Source: Paludibacteraceae bacterium (lineage in GTDB: Bacteria > Bacteroidota > Bacteroidia > Bacteroidales > Paludibacteraceae). From it: a stretch of 51,305 nt of DNA. The translations under genes and the position numbers were made by a program. Under the pieces are notes generated by a model. That model was not told where the DNA came from, ran no database searches, and saw only the letters and a program-made list of their open reading frames with translations. Shown here piece by piece: positions 16,636 to 27,300 of the stretch. Position 1 is the first letter of the stretch; each line of letters opens with the position of its first letter. The stretch lies in NCBI GenBank assembly GCA_017446585.1, contig JAFSQL010000003.1, forward strand, positions 1-51,305, read 5' to 3'.

Positions 16636-17736
16636 ATGGAAGACTTCATCGTATCGGCACGGAAATATCGTCCAACGACGTTTGACAGCGTTGTGGGTCA
16701 GGAGGCGTTGGTAGCCACGTTGAAGAATGCCATTGTCTCGAACCGATTGTCGCACGCCTACTTGTTCTGCGGTCCGAGAGGTGTCGGAAAGACGACGTGC
16801 GCTCGTATTTTCGCCAAGGCGATAAACTGCGAGAATCGGACTGTTGATGGAGAGGCCTGTGATGAGTGCGTATCCTGCAAGAGTTTTTCGGACGGGCGTT
16901 CGATGAATATTCATGAGTTGGACGCGGCGTCGAACAACGGAACGGAGGATATACACCAATTGATGGACGCAGTGCGCGTTCCACCGCAAATGGGGAAATA
17001 TAGCGTCTTCATCATAGACGAGGTGCACATGTTGTCAACGGCGGCGTTTAACGCTTTTCTCAAGACTTTGGAAGAGCCGCCAGCATACGCCATCTTCATC
17101 TTGGCAACGACGGAAAAACAGAAGATACCTGCAACGATATTGTCAAGGTGTCAGATTTATGATTTTTCCCGCATTTCGATAACGGACATTACCAAGCAAT
17201 TGTCAAAGGTGGCGGAACGTGAGGGTGTCACCATAGACGAGGAGTCGCTCAATGTCATTGCCCGTAAGGCTGACGGAGGAATGCGTGACGCATTGTCAAC
17301 GTTTGACCAGGTAGTGAGTTATTGCGGCAAGACGGTGAAGTATCAAGACGTGATAGCGAACTTGGGCGTTTTGGACTATGAGTATTATTTTCGTCTTGTC
17401 GGTAACATGCTGAATGGCGAGACGGCGGATGCCTTGTCGCTGTTTAATGAAGTTCTTGAAAAGGGATTTGACGGAGGACGATTTGTCGAAGGACTGTGTG
17501 AACATTTCCGCGACTTGATGGTCAGCGTTGACCCAAAGACAACGGCATTGCTTGAAGTGGGCGGGGAGACAGCGGCAAGATACGCTCAACAGGCACAGGA
17601 GTGCGGAGCGGAGTTGTTGTATGACTCGTTGGACCTTGCCAACCAATGCAGTTTGGCATATCGCGGAGCGGCGAACAAGCGGTTGCTTGTGGAGTTGCTG
17701 CTTGTGCGACTGACACGCTTAAAAAAAAAAGATTAG
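16636..17736 (+). CDS. dnaX: DNA polymerase III subunit gamma (short dnaX product)
   Basis: The zero-frame product is 366 residues starting MEDFIVSARKYRP at 16636. It holds all of the AAA+ clamp-loader ATPase: Walker A GPRGVGKT (46-53), four zinc Cys (65, 75, 78, 81), Walker B VFIIDEV (124-130), sensor SRC (170-172), and the collar helices ending VELLLVRLTRL. It stops right after domain III, at a TAG that follows ten A (17721-17730). This is the gamma-like form. The clamp loader opens the sliding clamp at primed sites on the replication fork. The frame after the A run, shifted by -1, encodes the missing tau domains, so both products are expected from one gene. Confidence 0.93.
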   Translation: MEDFIVSARKYRPTTFDSVVGQEALVATLKNAIVSNRLSHAYLFCGPRGVGKTTCARIFAKAINCENRTVDGEACDECVSCKSFSDGRSMNIHELDAASNNGTEDIHQLMDAVRVPPQMGKYSVFIIDEVHMLSTAAFNAFLKTLEEPPAYAIFILATTEKQKIPATILSRCQIYDFSRISITDITKQLSKVAEREGVTIDEESLNVIARKADGGMRDALSTFDQVVSYCGKTVKYQDVIANLGVLDYEYYFRLVGNMLNGETADALSLFNEVLEKGFDGGRFVEGLCEHFRDLMVSVDPKTTALLEVGGETAARYAQQAQECGAELLYDSLDLANQCSLAYRGAANKRLLVELLLVRLTRLKKKD

Positions 17737-18524
17737 CTGAAAGCGGTAAGCGTTGGCAGGAGTTGTTTCCGAGACTGTTGGAGGACGCACTGCCAGCGGC
17801 ACTATTTCAACCGACCAAACGTCAGGAATCGTCGAGAGAAACGGCGATGGCTCAGGAACAACCTGTGACGCAAACAAAAGTGAGCGGCACGGGAAAGTGT
17901 CTTGCGCCGGAAACGACAGCGCAGGATGAGACGGGGGCGGTAGTAGCACAAGAACCGTCGGCGCAAAGCGTGGCGGGTACAAGTATTACAACGGAGGAGA
18001 GACTGGCAAACGAAGTGGCGACGGACGGTAGCGCAGGAGAAAAACGTGTTGCCATGCGCAGGCGGAATGGCAGACTGATGTTGAAAGACGAGGTGTCAAT
18101 CAGGAAAGAAGTGTCGGGTCAAAACCAAGAAGCCAAGTCGGAGGAGAAAACCAAGCGTGACAAATCGTTGAATCAAGAGGACTTGCAGCGCGCATGGATA
18201 GGCTATGCCAACGATCATAGCGAGCATGTCATATTGGTGCAATCGATGCGCTCATCGTTGCCTGTGTTGCAAGAGGACGGGGTTAGTTTTGACGTGACAT
18301 TGCTCAGCGACGGGCAGCGGAAAGAGATGGAAGGTGTCCGTCCGGACATCATGAAATACCTGTCAGACAAGTTGGAAAACGACAACTTGAAGATGAACAT
18401 CGTGATGTCGAAGATGGAAGGTCCGCTGAAGATAAAAACCCAATCGGAGTTGTGGCGTGAATTGGTAGAAACGAACAGTGACGTGGCGGACTTGGTGGAA
18501 CGTCTTCAACTGACGTTGAAATAG
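16636..18524 (+). CDS. dnaX: DNA polymerase III subunit tau (frameshift product of dnaX)
   Basis: Reading through the A10 run with a -1 shift (or with one extra A in the mRNA) gives about 629 residues. After KKKR the new frame continues LAESGKRWQELFPRLLED, a Pro/Gln/Thr-rich linker (about 17800-18060), a charged stretch, and a C-terminal domain from about 18175 with QRAWIGYANDHSEHVILVQS and YLSDKLENDNLKMNIVM. This last part resembles the polymerase-binding end of tau in Bacteroidetes, which joins the two polymerase cores to the helicase. The downstream frame has no in-frame start that would give a sensible separate protein, and its codon use matches its neighbours. A sequencing error in the A run is the main alternative. 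Confidence 0.85.
17721..17730 (+). promoter_or_regulatory. A10 slippery sequence in dnaX
   Basis: Zero-frame codons are TTA AAA AAA AAA GAT TAG. The run offers A AAA AAA heptamers for -1 ribosomal slippage, or an A tract long enough for RNA polymerase slippage as in Thermus dnaX (nine A). ACGCTT just before (17715-17720) can pair with AAGCGT (17748-17753), putting the run in a loop. Confidence 0.8.
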
Positions 18525-18537
18525 AAGCAGGAAAGAG

Positions 18538-20640
18538 ATGCGTAAAATATTTATACTTTGTTTGATACTTATGAGCATGAATGTAAATGGCGAGGAGACT
18601 CGTCGAGTCAACCCCTTTTTAACCCCATACGTCACACCTTACGGAACGGTGCCGTTTGACAAGATAGAAGAAAGTGACTTTTTGCCAGCCTTGAAAGAAG
18701 GATTCGCCCGTGAAGACGCGGAGATAGAGGCTATACTGTCCAATCAGGAGGATGCCAGTTTCGGCAATACGATAGAGCCGTTGGAGCATAGCGGAGAGTT
18801 GCTTGAACGCGTGCAGATGGTGCTCTACAACTTGTTGAGCGCGGAGAGTACGGATTCGTTGCAAGCCATAGCGCAGGAAGTCGCCCCGATGGAGACGGAA
18901 CATCACAGCAAAATCATGATGAACGAGAAGTTGTTCGGTCGCGTCAAGGCGGTATATGAAGACCACAAGAACGGCAAGGTGAAATTGGACCAGGAGCAAC
19001 AAATGCTGTTGCAAAACACGTATGATGCGTTTGTGGCATCAGGTGCCAACCTGAACGAAAAGGACAAGGAGGCGTTGAAGGAAATCAATCGAGAGTTATC
19101 GTTGTTGAGTTTGCAGTTCGGTCAGAACGTGTTGCACGCCACGACCGGCTATCAGAAAGTGGTCACGGACAAATCGAAGTTGGATGGATTGCCCGAGGAT
19201 TTGGTGGAGGCGGCGGCAGAGCGCGCGAAGGAAAAGGGGCAGGACGGTTATTTGTTTGATCTCACGTACCCAAGTTACGCTCCTTTCATGCGGTATGTCA
19301 AGAATCGTGAATTGCGCAAAGAGTTGTATATGGCGTACAACACAAAAGCGTATGGCGGTGAGAATGACAACACGGAGATAGTCAAGAAGATTGTGAACTT
19401 GCGTTTGCGAAAAGCCCGGTTGATGGGGTATGCGGACTATGCGTCGTATGCCTTGCGGCACAGGATGGCGGAGAACGAAACGAATGTGTATAAACTGCTT
19501 GACGAGTTGTTGGCGGCGTATCGAGAGACGGCGGACAAAGAAAGAGATGAAGTGGCAAACTTCGCAAGAAAGACAGACGGCACGAACGATTTGCAAGCAT
19601 GGGACTGGAGTTATTACAGTAACCTGCTGAAAGAAGAAAAATACAGCGTGAGTGACAGTCTCGTGAAACCGTATTTCGAGTTGGAACGGGTCAAGAAGGG
19701 CGTCTTCTCGTTGGCGACGACATTGTATGGTTTGACCTTCAAGGAAAACAAGACGATACCGGTGTATCATGAGGAAGTGACCGCCTATGAAGTGTATAGC
19801 GGAGATGAGTATATGGGTATTCTGTACACGGACTTTCACCCAAGGGCAGGGAAGCAGGGTGGCGCATGGATGACGGAATATAAGCAACAGTATCGGAACG
19901 CGGACGGAAGTGACAGTCGCCCTCACATCTCGTTGGTGATGAACTTCACGCGTCCGGTGGGAAACAAACCGTCGCTGTTGACTATGGATGAGGTTCAGAC
20001 CTTCCTGCACGAGTTTGGTCACTCGCTGCACGGACTGTTGACCCGAGGCACGTACGCCTCGCTGTCAGGAACGAACGTGGAACGTGATTTCGTGGAAATG
20101 CCGTCGCAATTCATGGAAAACTTCGCCATGGAGAAGCAGTGGCTTGACACCTTCGCGGAGCATTATGAAACGGGAGAGAAAGTTCCTGTGGAACTTGTGG
20201 AGAAGATAAGACGTTCGGCGAATTTCAATTGCGCATACGCTTGTCTGCGACAATTGTCGTTCGGATATTTGGACATGGGGTGGCACACGAGAACCGAAGA
20301 GTTTGACGGAGACGTAGCGAAGACGGAGAAGGAGTCGTGGAAGAAGACCCTGCTGTTGCCAGAGGTGGAAGGCACATGCATGAGCGTGCAATTTTCGCAC
20401 ATCTTCAACGGCGGATATGCTGCAGGTTACTATGGTTACAAGTGGGCGGAAGTGTTGGACGCAGACGCATTCTCGGTTTTCAAGGAGAAAGGAATCTTCA
20501 ACAAAGCGGTAGCGGACAGTTTCCGTAAGAACATTTTGGAAAAGGGCGGCAGCGAGAAGCCGATGGTATTGTATAAAAGATTCAGGGGGCAGGAACCGAC
20601 GATAGACGCCTTGCTGCGTAGAAACGGCATCAAGAAGTAA
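18538..20640 (+). CDS. dcp: M3-family peptidyl-dipeptidase, exported
   Basis: 700 residues. The N-terminus MRKIFILCLILMSMNVNGEE reads as a signal peptide, so the enzyme is probably periplasmic. The zinc site HEFGH is at residues 491-495 (in FLHEFGHSLHGLL), with the third ligand Glu expected in FVEMPSQFMENF about 25 residues later. The early NPFLTPYVTPYGTVPFDKIE segment and the C-terminal FSHIFNGGYAAGYYGYKWAE are typical of Dcp and oligopeptidase A. The family removes dipeptides from peptide C-termini. It follows tau by 13 bases and precedes ruvA by 20, so the three probably form one transcript. Confidence 0.92.
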   Translation: MRKIFILCLILMSMNVNGEETRRVNPFLTPYVTPYGTVPFDKIEESDFLPALKEGFAREDAEIEAILSNQEDASFGNTIEPLEHSGELLERVQMVLYNLLSAESTDSLQAIAQEVAPMETEHHSKIMMNEKLFGRVKAVYEDHKNGKVKLDQEQQMLLQNTYDAFVASGANLNEKDKEALKEINRELSLLSLQFGQNVLHATTGYQKVVTDKSKLDGLPEDLVEAAAERAKEKGQDGYLFDLTYPSYAPFMRYVKNRELRKELYMAYNTKAYGGENDNTEIVKKIVNLRLRKARLMGYADYASYALRHRMAENETNVYKLLDELLAAYRETADKERDEVANFARKTDGTNDLQAWDWSYYSNLLKEEKYSVSDSLVKPYFELERVKKGVFSLATTLYGLTFKENKTIPVYHEEVTAYEVYSGDEYMGILYTDFHPRAGKQGGAWMTEYKQQYRNADGSDSRPHISLVMNFTRPVGNKPSLLTMDEVQTFLHEFGHSLHGLLTRGTYASLSGTNVERDFVEMPSQFMENFAMEKQWLDTFAEHYETGEKVPVELVEKIRRSANFNCAYACLRQLSFGYLDMGWHTRTEEFDGDVAKTEKESWKKTLLLPEVEGTCMSVQFSHIFNGGYAAGYYGYKWAEVLDADAFSVFKEKGIFNKAVADSFRKNILEKGGSEKPMVLYKRFRGQEPTIDALLRRNGIKK

Positions 20641-20660
20641 TAAGGAAAAAAGAGAAAGAC

Positions 20661-21245
20661 ATGATAGATTTCATCAAGGGAGCGTTGGCGGAACTGACAC
20701 CGACCACGGCGGTCATAGAATGCGGAGGCGTGGGGTATGAAGTGAATATAGCCCTGACAACGTATGCGGAACTTTCGGACAAGCAGGAGACGAAACTGTA
20801 TATTTACGAAGTGATACGTGAAGACACGCACCAGTTATATGGTTTCCCGACGAAAGACGAACGCGCCTTGTTCTTGCAGTTGGTCAGCGTGAGTGGCGTG
20901 GGTGCCAACACGGCTCGCGTCATCTTGTCGTCGTATAGTGCAGCGGAGTTGCAAAACATCATCGTGAGCGGCGACAGCGGCTTGTTGAAATCCATAAAAG
21001 GCATTGGCGCGAAGACGGCGGAACGCATCATCGTAGATTTGAAGGACAAGGTGGGGAAATTGGAGATAGCGGAGGCGGAGAAAGTGGCGATAGTGGATAA
21101 CGGCGCACGGCAAGAGGCGACGGCCGCACTTGTGATGTTAGGCTATCCACAGTCAGCCTCGCAGAAGGCTGTGGACCGCGCCATGAAAGAAAATCCGGAG
21201 GCGAAGGTTGCCCAAATAGTCAAGATAGCCTTGAAAATGGTATAG
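20661..21245 (+). CDS. ruvA: Holliday junction helicase subunit RuvA
   Basis: 194 residues, full length. N-terminal OB domain (MIDFIKGALAELTPTTAVIE), two helix-hairpin-helix motifs (LVSVSGVGANTARVIL and KSIKGIGAKTAERIIVDLKD) and the C-terminal RuvB-contact domain (ALVMLGYPQSASQKAVDRA). RuvA tetramers hold the four-way junction while RuvB pumps DNA. Placement just upstream of sprA matches what I recall from other Bacteroidetes. Confidence 0.96.
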   Translation: MIDFIKGALAELTPTTAVIECGGVGYEVNIALTTYAELSDKQETKLYIYEVIREDTHQLYGFPTKDERALFLQLVSVSGVGANTARVILSSYSAAELQNIIVSGDSGLLKSIKGIGAKTAERIIVDLKDKVGKLEIAEAEKVAIVDNGARQEATAALVMLGYPQSASQKAVDRAMKENPEAKVAQIVKIALKMV

Positions 21246-21307
21246 CGAATTTGCAAAAAGCCGAAAGACAAAGCGACAATAACGCCCATATAGCACAATT
21301 TTTGCAT

Positions 21308-21315
21308 TATCTTTG
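21308..21315 (+). promoter_or_regulatory. -7 promoter box of sprA
   Basis: TATCTTTG 14 bases before the small leader ORF at 21329. It allows sprA to be expressed apart from ruvA. Confidence 0.55.
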
Positions 21316-21328
21316 CTTGTTTTAGGGA

Positions 21329-21358
21329 ATGTCGTTAAAAGTCATTCGGAATAATTGA
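21329..21358 (+). other. 9-codon leader ORF overlapping the sprA start
   Basis: ATG at 21329 reads nine codons to a TGA at 21356-21358. That stop shares bases with the TTG proposed as the sprA start (TTGA). The arrangement would allow a terminating ribosome to restart on the weak TTG. The peptide itself has no recognised function. Confidence 0.35.
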
Positions 21359-24300
21359 GATCGCCATTCAAAATATTTTTGGTAGTCCTCTTCCCGTTGT
21401 TTGTCATAGCGGGTTGTATCGTGGTAGGCAGGACGCTGCCTTACGAGCGTAGCGGCATGTTGCACCAACGGTGGTTGGGTCATGGCGAGGAGAGCGGTGC
21501 CGTGGGGTTGTCACGGTATGAAGACCGCGGCGGTTATGAAGGGGAGGCGGATGACAAGTTGCGCTACCCGATCTCGAACGGTCAAAGAGAAACGTATGAG
21601 GACATAGGAGACAGCGGTGCGGTGGAATTGGCAACACCATCAGCCGTGAACAGCGGTGTGGAATATGACCCGCAGACAGGTCTGTATTTCTTCAGGACAC
21701 GAGTGGGGGACGAGGACATCGTGACACCGTTCTCAATGTCGGAGTCAGAGTATATGAACCACGCACAACGGGAGAGCATGCGCGCCTATTATCAAGACCG
21801 GATAGCATCAGAGACGGCGGAAGAGAGAAATAGGAAGTTCTCGTTGTCGGACATTCAATTCGGCATAGGAAAGGCGGACAAGGTGTTCGGTCCCGGTGGA
21901 GTTCAAGTGAAAATGCAAGGAAGCGCGGAGTTGCTGTTCGGAGCGAAGATCAACAAAGTGCAGAATCCGGCACTCAGCGAGCGACTGCGTAATCCGTCAC
22001 CGATCTTCGACTTCGATGAAAAGATACAGTTGAACGTGAACGGAAAGGTGGGAGACCGTGTCAATTTCAACATGAACTACAACACGGAAGCGACGTTTGA
22101 CTTTGACCAAAGCGCCATTAAGCTTGCGTATGAAGGGAAGGAAGACGACATCGTGCAACGGGTGGAAGCGGGCAACGTGTCGATGCCGTTGAACTCGTCG
22201 TTGATAAGGGGAAGCAGCGCATTGTTCGGCATCAGGGCTGATTTGAAATTCGGAAACCTGTCGGTTCAGAGTGTCGTGTCGCAACAGGAAAGCGAGAGCA
22301 AGACCGTGTCGTTGAAGAACGGAGCCCAGACAATGGACTTCGAAGTGGAGGCGTTGGATTATGATGAGAACAGGCACTTCTTCCTGTCACACTACTTCCG
22401 CGACAATTATGAGAAAAACATGTCGAGGTTGCCTAACATCACGTCGGGCGTTCAGATAAATCGGGTGGAGGTATGGATCACGAACAAAAGGGCGGACTTC
22501 ACGTCAGCACGGAACGTGATTGCCTTCTTGGACTTGGGAGAGTCGGACAGCATTCACGCCAAGGGAACGTGGTCGGGGACATCGGGGTATCCGAGCAACA
22601 AAGTCAATAATCTGTATGCGTCAGTGAGCGGCATGGCGGACATTCGTGACGTGGACAAGGCGAACACGGCAATGTCGTCGGCATATCCTGCGTTGATAGG
22701 CGGTGAGGACTATGAGAAATTGGAGTCGGCGAGGATGCTTAATTCGACGGAGTACACGGTGAACGCGCAGTTGGGATTCATCTCGTTGAAAACACGCATC
22801 AACGATGATGAAGTGTTGGCGGTGGCATACGAATACACGGCAGGCGGTCAGACGTATCAAGTGGGCGAGTTTTCGACCGACGGTATAGACGCGCCAAGAA
22901 CCCTTGTTGTCAAATTGCTGAAAGGAACATCGTTGTCACCGTCGTTGCCGAACTGGCACTTGATGATGAAAAACGTGTACGCATTGGGAGCGACACAAGT
23001 GCAGTCGGACAACTTCAAGTTGAACATCACGTATCAAAGTGACAGTAGCGGAGTCTATATCAACAACCTTCCTGAAGCGTCGTTGTCGAACGTGCCGTTG
23101 CTGCGGCTGTTGGGCATGGACCGATTGGACCGCAGGGCTCGGTTGCGTCCGGACGGAAACTTTGACTATGTGGAAGGGTACACGATATTGCCAGACCAGG
23201 GAAGGGTCATCTTCCCCGTGTTGGAGCCTTTCGGCGCCTCGTTGCGCAAAGCGATAGGGAACGGGGCTGTAGCGGATAAATACGCATACGACGAGTTGTA
23301 CACGATGACCAAGAGTGACGCGGAGAATTATAGCGCGAAGGCGAAGTTCAGGATAGAAGGAGAATATAAGGCATCGAACGCCAACGAAATAAGACTGGGC
23401 GCGATGAACATACCGAAAGGGTCGGTGTCGGTGACAGCCGGAGGCGTCAGGTTGAGCGAGAACGTGGACTACACGGTTGACTACGCAATGGGAACGGTGA
23501 CCATCTTGAACGAGGGGTTGTTGGAGAGCGGCACAAACATAGACGTTAGCCTCGAGAACCAATCGCTGTTCTCCATGCAGCGCAAGACACTGATAGGAAC
23601 GCATTTGGAGTATATGTTCAATCCAAACTTGTCGGTAGGAGGAACGGTGATGCACCTGAGTGAAAAACCCCTGACCACGAAGGTCGCGATGGGAGATGAG
23701 CCGATATCCAACACCATTTGGGGATTGAACTTCGCCTACAAAAACGAAAGTCAACGGTTGACCACATGGTTGGACAAGTTGCCGTTGTTGAACCTGAAGG
23801 CACCGTCGAGTTACATGCTGAGCGGAGAGTTCGCGCAGTTGATACCGGGTCATCAGAGCGCAATAGGTAGCGCGGGGTACAGTTATATAGACGACTTTGA
23901 GAGTGCGGCAACAAACATCAATATTCTGTATCCATACGCATGGTCGTTGGCAAGCACGCCACAGGGAAGATTTCCGGAAGGAAGGTTGTCGAACAACGTC
24001 AATTACGGCAAGAACCGCGCCTTGTTGGCTTGGTATTCGATAGACCCAATTTTCACACGTTCAACGAGTACCACGCCGTCGTACCTAAGAAAAGACTCGG
24101 AACAACAGAGCAACCATTACGTGCGTGAGGTGTCGGAACAAGAAATCTATCCGAACAGAGAACCCATATCGGGTCAGACCAACACGCTGACGGTGCTGAA
24201 CATGGCATACTATCCAGACGAGAGGGGACCATATAACTTGGACGCGGACAATATAGAGGCAAACGGTAGGCTCTCGAATCCGGAGGGAAGATGGGGCGGA

Positions 24301-27300
24301 ATCATGCGTCGGTTGGATGTGACAGACTTCGAGAGCGCGAATATTGACTACGTGCAATTCTGGTTGATGGATCCGTTTATTTACAATCCGAACGCAGAGG
24401 GCGGAGACTTGTATATAGACCTTGGAGAAATCAGCGAGGACGTGTTAAAAGACGGCAAGAAATCGTATGAGAACGGATATAATACGACCGGAACGCTGTC
24501 ATTGTTGGACACGACGGTGTGGGGATATGCGCCACGCTCGCAAGCGACGATCTATGCCTTTGACAACACGACCTCGGCAAGGCGTAATCAGGACGTGGGT
24601 CTTGACGGAATGAGAAGTGAGGACGAGTTCTCGTTTTCAACCTACCAAGACTACGTGACACGATACAGGACGAAAGTGGGGGCGCAATATTTGGACTCGT
24701 TGCAGAATGACCTGTTCTCGCCACTGAATGACCCAGCGGGAGATGACTATCACTACTATCAAGGCGATGACTATGATGACGCCCGATTGTCAATATTAGA
24801 CCGATATAAACGGTATAACGGCATGGAAGGGAACTCGCCGGTGGCGACGTCAACGAACGGTCAGACCACGTCAGCCACGAATATGCCAGACGTGGAGGAC
24901 GTGAACCTTGACTTCAACATGAATGAGTATGAGAAGTATTTCGAGTACAGGGTGTCGTTGCGTCCAGAGGATTTGCAGGTAGGAAAGAACAACATCACGG
25001 ACAAAATCACCTCGACGGTGGAGTTGAAGAACGGCAACCACGCGGAGGTGAGTTGGTATCAGTTCAAGGTGCCTATCAAGGAATATGAAGATTCGTTGGT
25101 GTTTGGTTCAATAAGAAACTTCAAGAGCATAAGGTTTGTCAGAATGTATATGACACACTTCAAAGAGGAGACGCACTTGAGGTTCGGAGACTTATCGCTT
25201 ATCAGGGGCGAGTGGCGACGGTATCAAAAAGACTTGTATCAGCCGACCTTGCCACCCGTGACGAGCCAGACGGGAATGGACGTGTCGGTCGTGTCGATAG
25301 AAGAGAACGCCAGCAAGACACCTGTCAACTACATATTGCCTCCGGGCGTGGAACGCGAGAAAGACCCAAGTCAAACACAAATAAGGCAACAGAACGAGCA
25401 GTCGATGCAGTTGCGACTGACGCAGTTGTCACCGGGCGACGCCCGCGCTGTCTATAAGACCGTGTCGTACGATATGCGACCATACAAACGTATGCAGATG
25501 TATATTCACGCGGAGAAGATGATAGACGACGCGACGAACTTGAAATCGTCGGACATCACCTGCTTCCTGCGTATAGGTAGCGACATGGAGAACAACTATT
25601 ACGAGTATGAAGTGCCATTGAAGTTGACTCCGGCAAGAATGTATTCGTTGTCAGAGTCGTCGTCGGACCGTGGTATCGTGTGGCCAGCGGAGAACATGAT
25701 AGACATACCGTTCTCGTTGTTTACGGACGTGAAGAAGTCACGCAACAGAGCCAAGCGCGAAGGTGCGAACGGCGTGTCGTTTATGGAAGAATACTCCATC
25801 TATGATCCAGACCATGTTCATAATCGTGTGACCGTCAAGGGAAATCCGACGTTGGGAGAGGTGAAGAGAATCATGATAGGTCTTCGAAACCGAAGCGGAG
25901 AAATCAAGAGCGCGGAAGTATGGGTGAACGAGTTGAGGATGAAGGGATTTGACGAGGACGGAGGTTGGGGAGCGCAAGCCAACGCGAGCGTGGCGTTGTC
26001 GGACTTTGCGACGGTGAACCTTGCCGGACACATGGAGACGGCAGGCTTCGGAAGCATTGAAGACAACGTGCAAGACCGCCGAATGGATGACTTCACGGAG
26101 TTTAACGTGTCCACCTCGGCAGAGTTGGGAAAATTGTTCCCAGAAAAGGCAAACGTGTCGATACCTGTTTATTACGCTTATGGACGTGAGGTTTCAACGC
26201 CTAAATATGACCCGACCAATACGGATCTGCTTCTAAAGGAAAGCCTCGATGAGTTGGGCAACTCAAGGGAGCGCGACTCATTGGAGAACCTTGCAAAGAC
26301 GGTGTACACGACCCGTTCTTTCAATATCACCAACGCGCGTGTCAACATCAAGAGCGAGGGATTCCCAATGCCGTATGACCCAGCCAACTTCTCCGTGTCA
26401 TACGCCTACACGGAGAGCCAGGAACACAGTCCGGACGTGTTGCGCGGCGTGACGAAAGATTACAAGGGAACGTTCACTTACCAGTACGCATTGCAACCGA
26501 AACCATGGGAACCATTCAAAAAAGTGAAGGCACTGAAGAAACCCGCATTCAGATTGATTTCGGATTTCAATCTCTACTACTTGCCAACGCTGATTTCGTT
26601 CAACACGACGCTGATGCGGCAATATGAGGAGTTACAAGACAGGGACCTGTCGGGAGCGGGCATAGACTATAACGATCCGAACAACGCCTTGCTGTCGGTG
26701 TCGAAGGACTTCATTTGGAATCGTCAGTTTGACTTGAAGTATGACCTGTCGAGGGAGTTGAAGTTCTCGTTCTCCGCCGCCACGAACTCGCAAATAGACG
26801 AGACGAAGTACGCCCCGGTAAATCAAGAACTGTTTCCGACGGAGTATGACAACTGGCGCGACACGGTATGGAGATCGTTGATGAGCGGTGGAACACCACT
26901 GTCGTATCAACAGAGTTTCAACGCGAACTTCACCATGCCATTCAACAAAATCCCGATACTTAACTTCCTGACCGGAACGGCATCGTACACGGGTAATTAC
27001 ACATGGGATCACGGAGCGTTGACAGCGGAGGATGAGGCTGCGGGACGTACCAATTCATCGTTGGGTAACGATGTGACATCGATAGGAACGTGGCAGGTGA
27101 ACGGACGAGCCAATTTGGAGAGATTGTATAACAAGTCGCCATATTTGAAACGAGCCAACCAGCGATTCGCGTTAAAAAACAATAGCAACAAGAAAAAGGA
27201 AAAAGCGAAGGAACAATCGAACGAGCCGTTGGAGAAGACACAGAAGATTTCGTTGCAAAAAGGGAAAAAGAAAAAGTTCTCGCACCGACTGAACACCGAG

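Noticed and set aside
17646-18524. Separate gene downstream of dnaX starting at 17646
   Set aside because: Its first 25 codons are a shifted reading of dnaX domain III; it is better explained as the tau extension reached by frameshift.
19096-20031. 311-codon minus-strand frame opposite the M3 peptidase
   Set aside because: Antisense shadow of a strongly identified gene.
22936-23853. 305-codon minus-strand frame opposite sprA
   Set aside because: Antisense shadow; repetitive composition and no domain.
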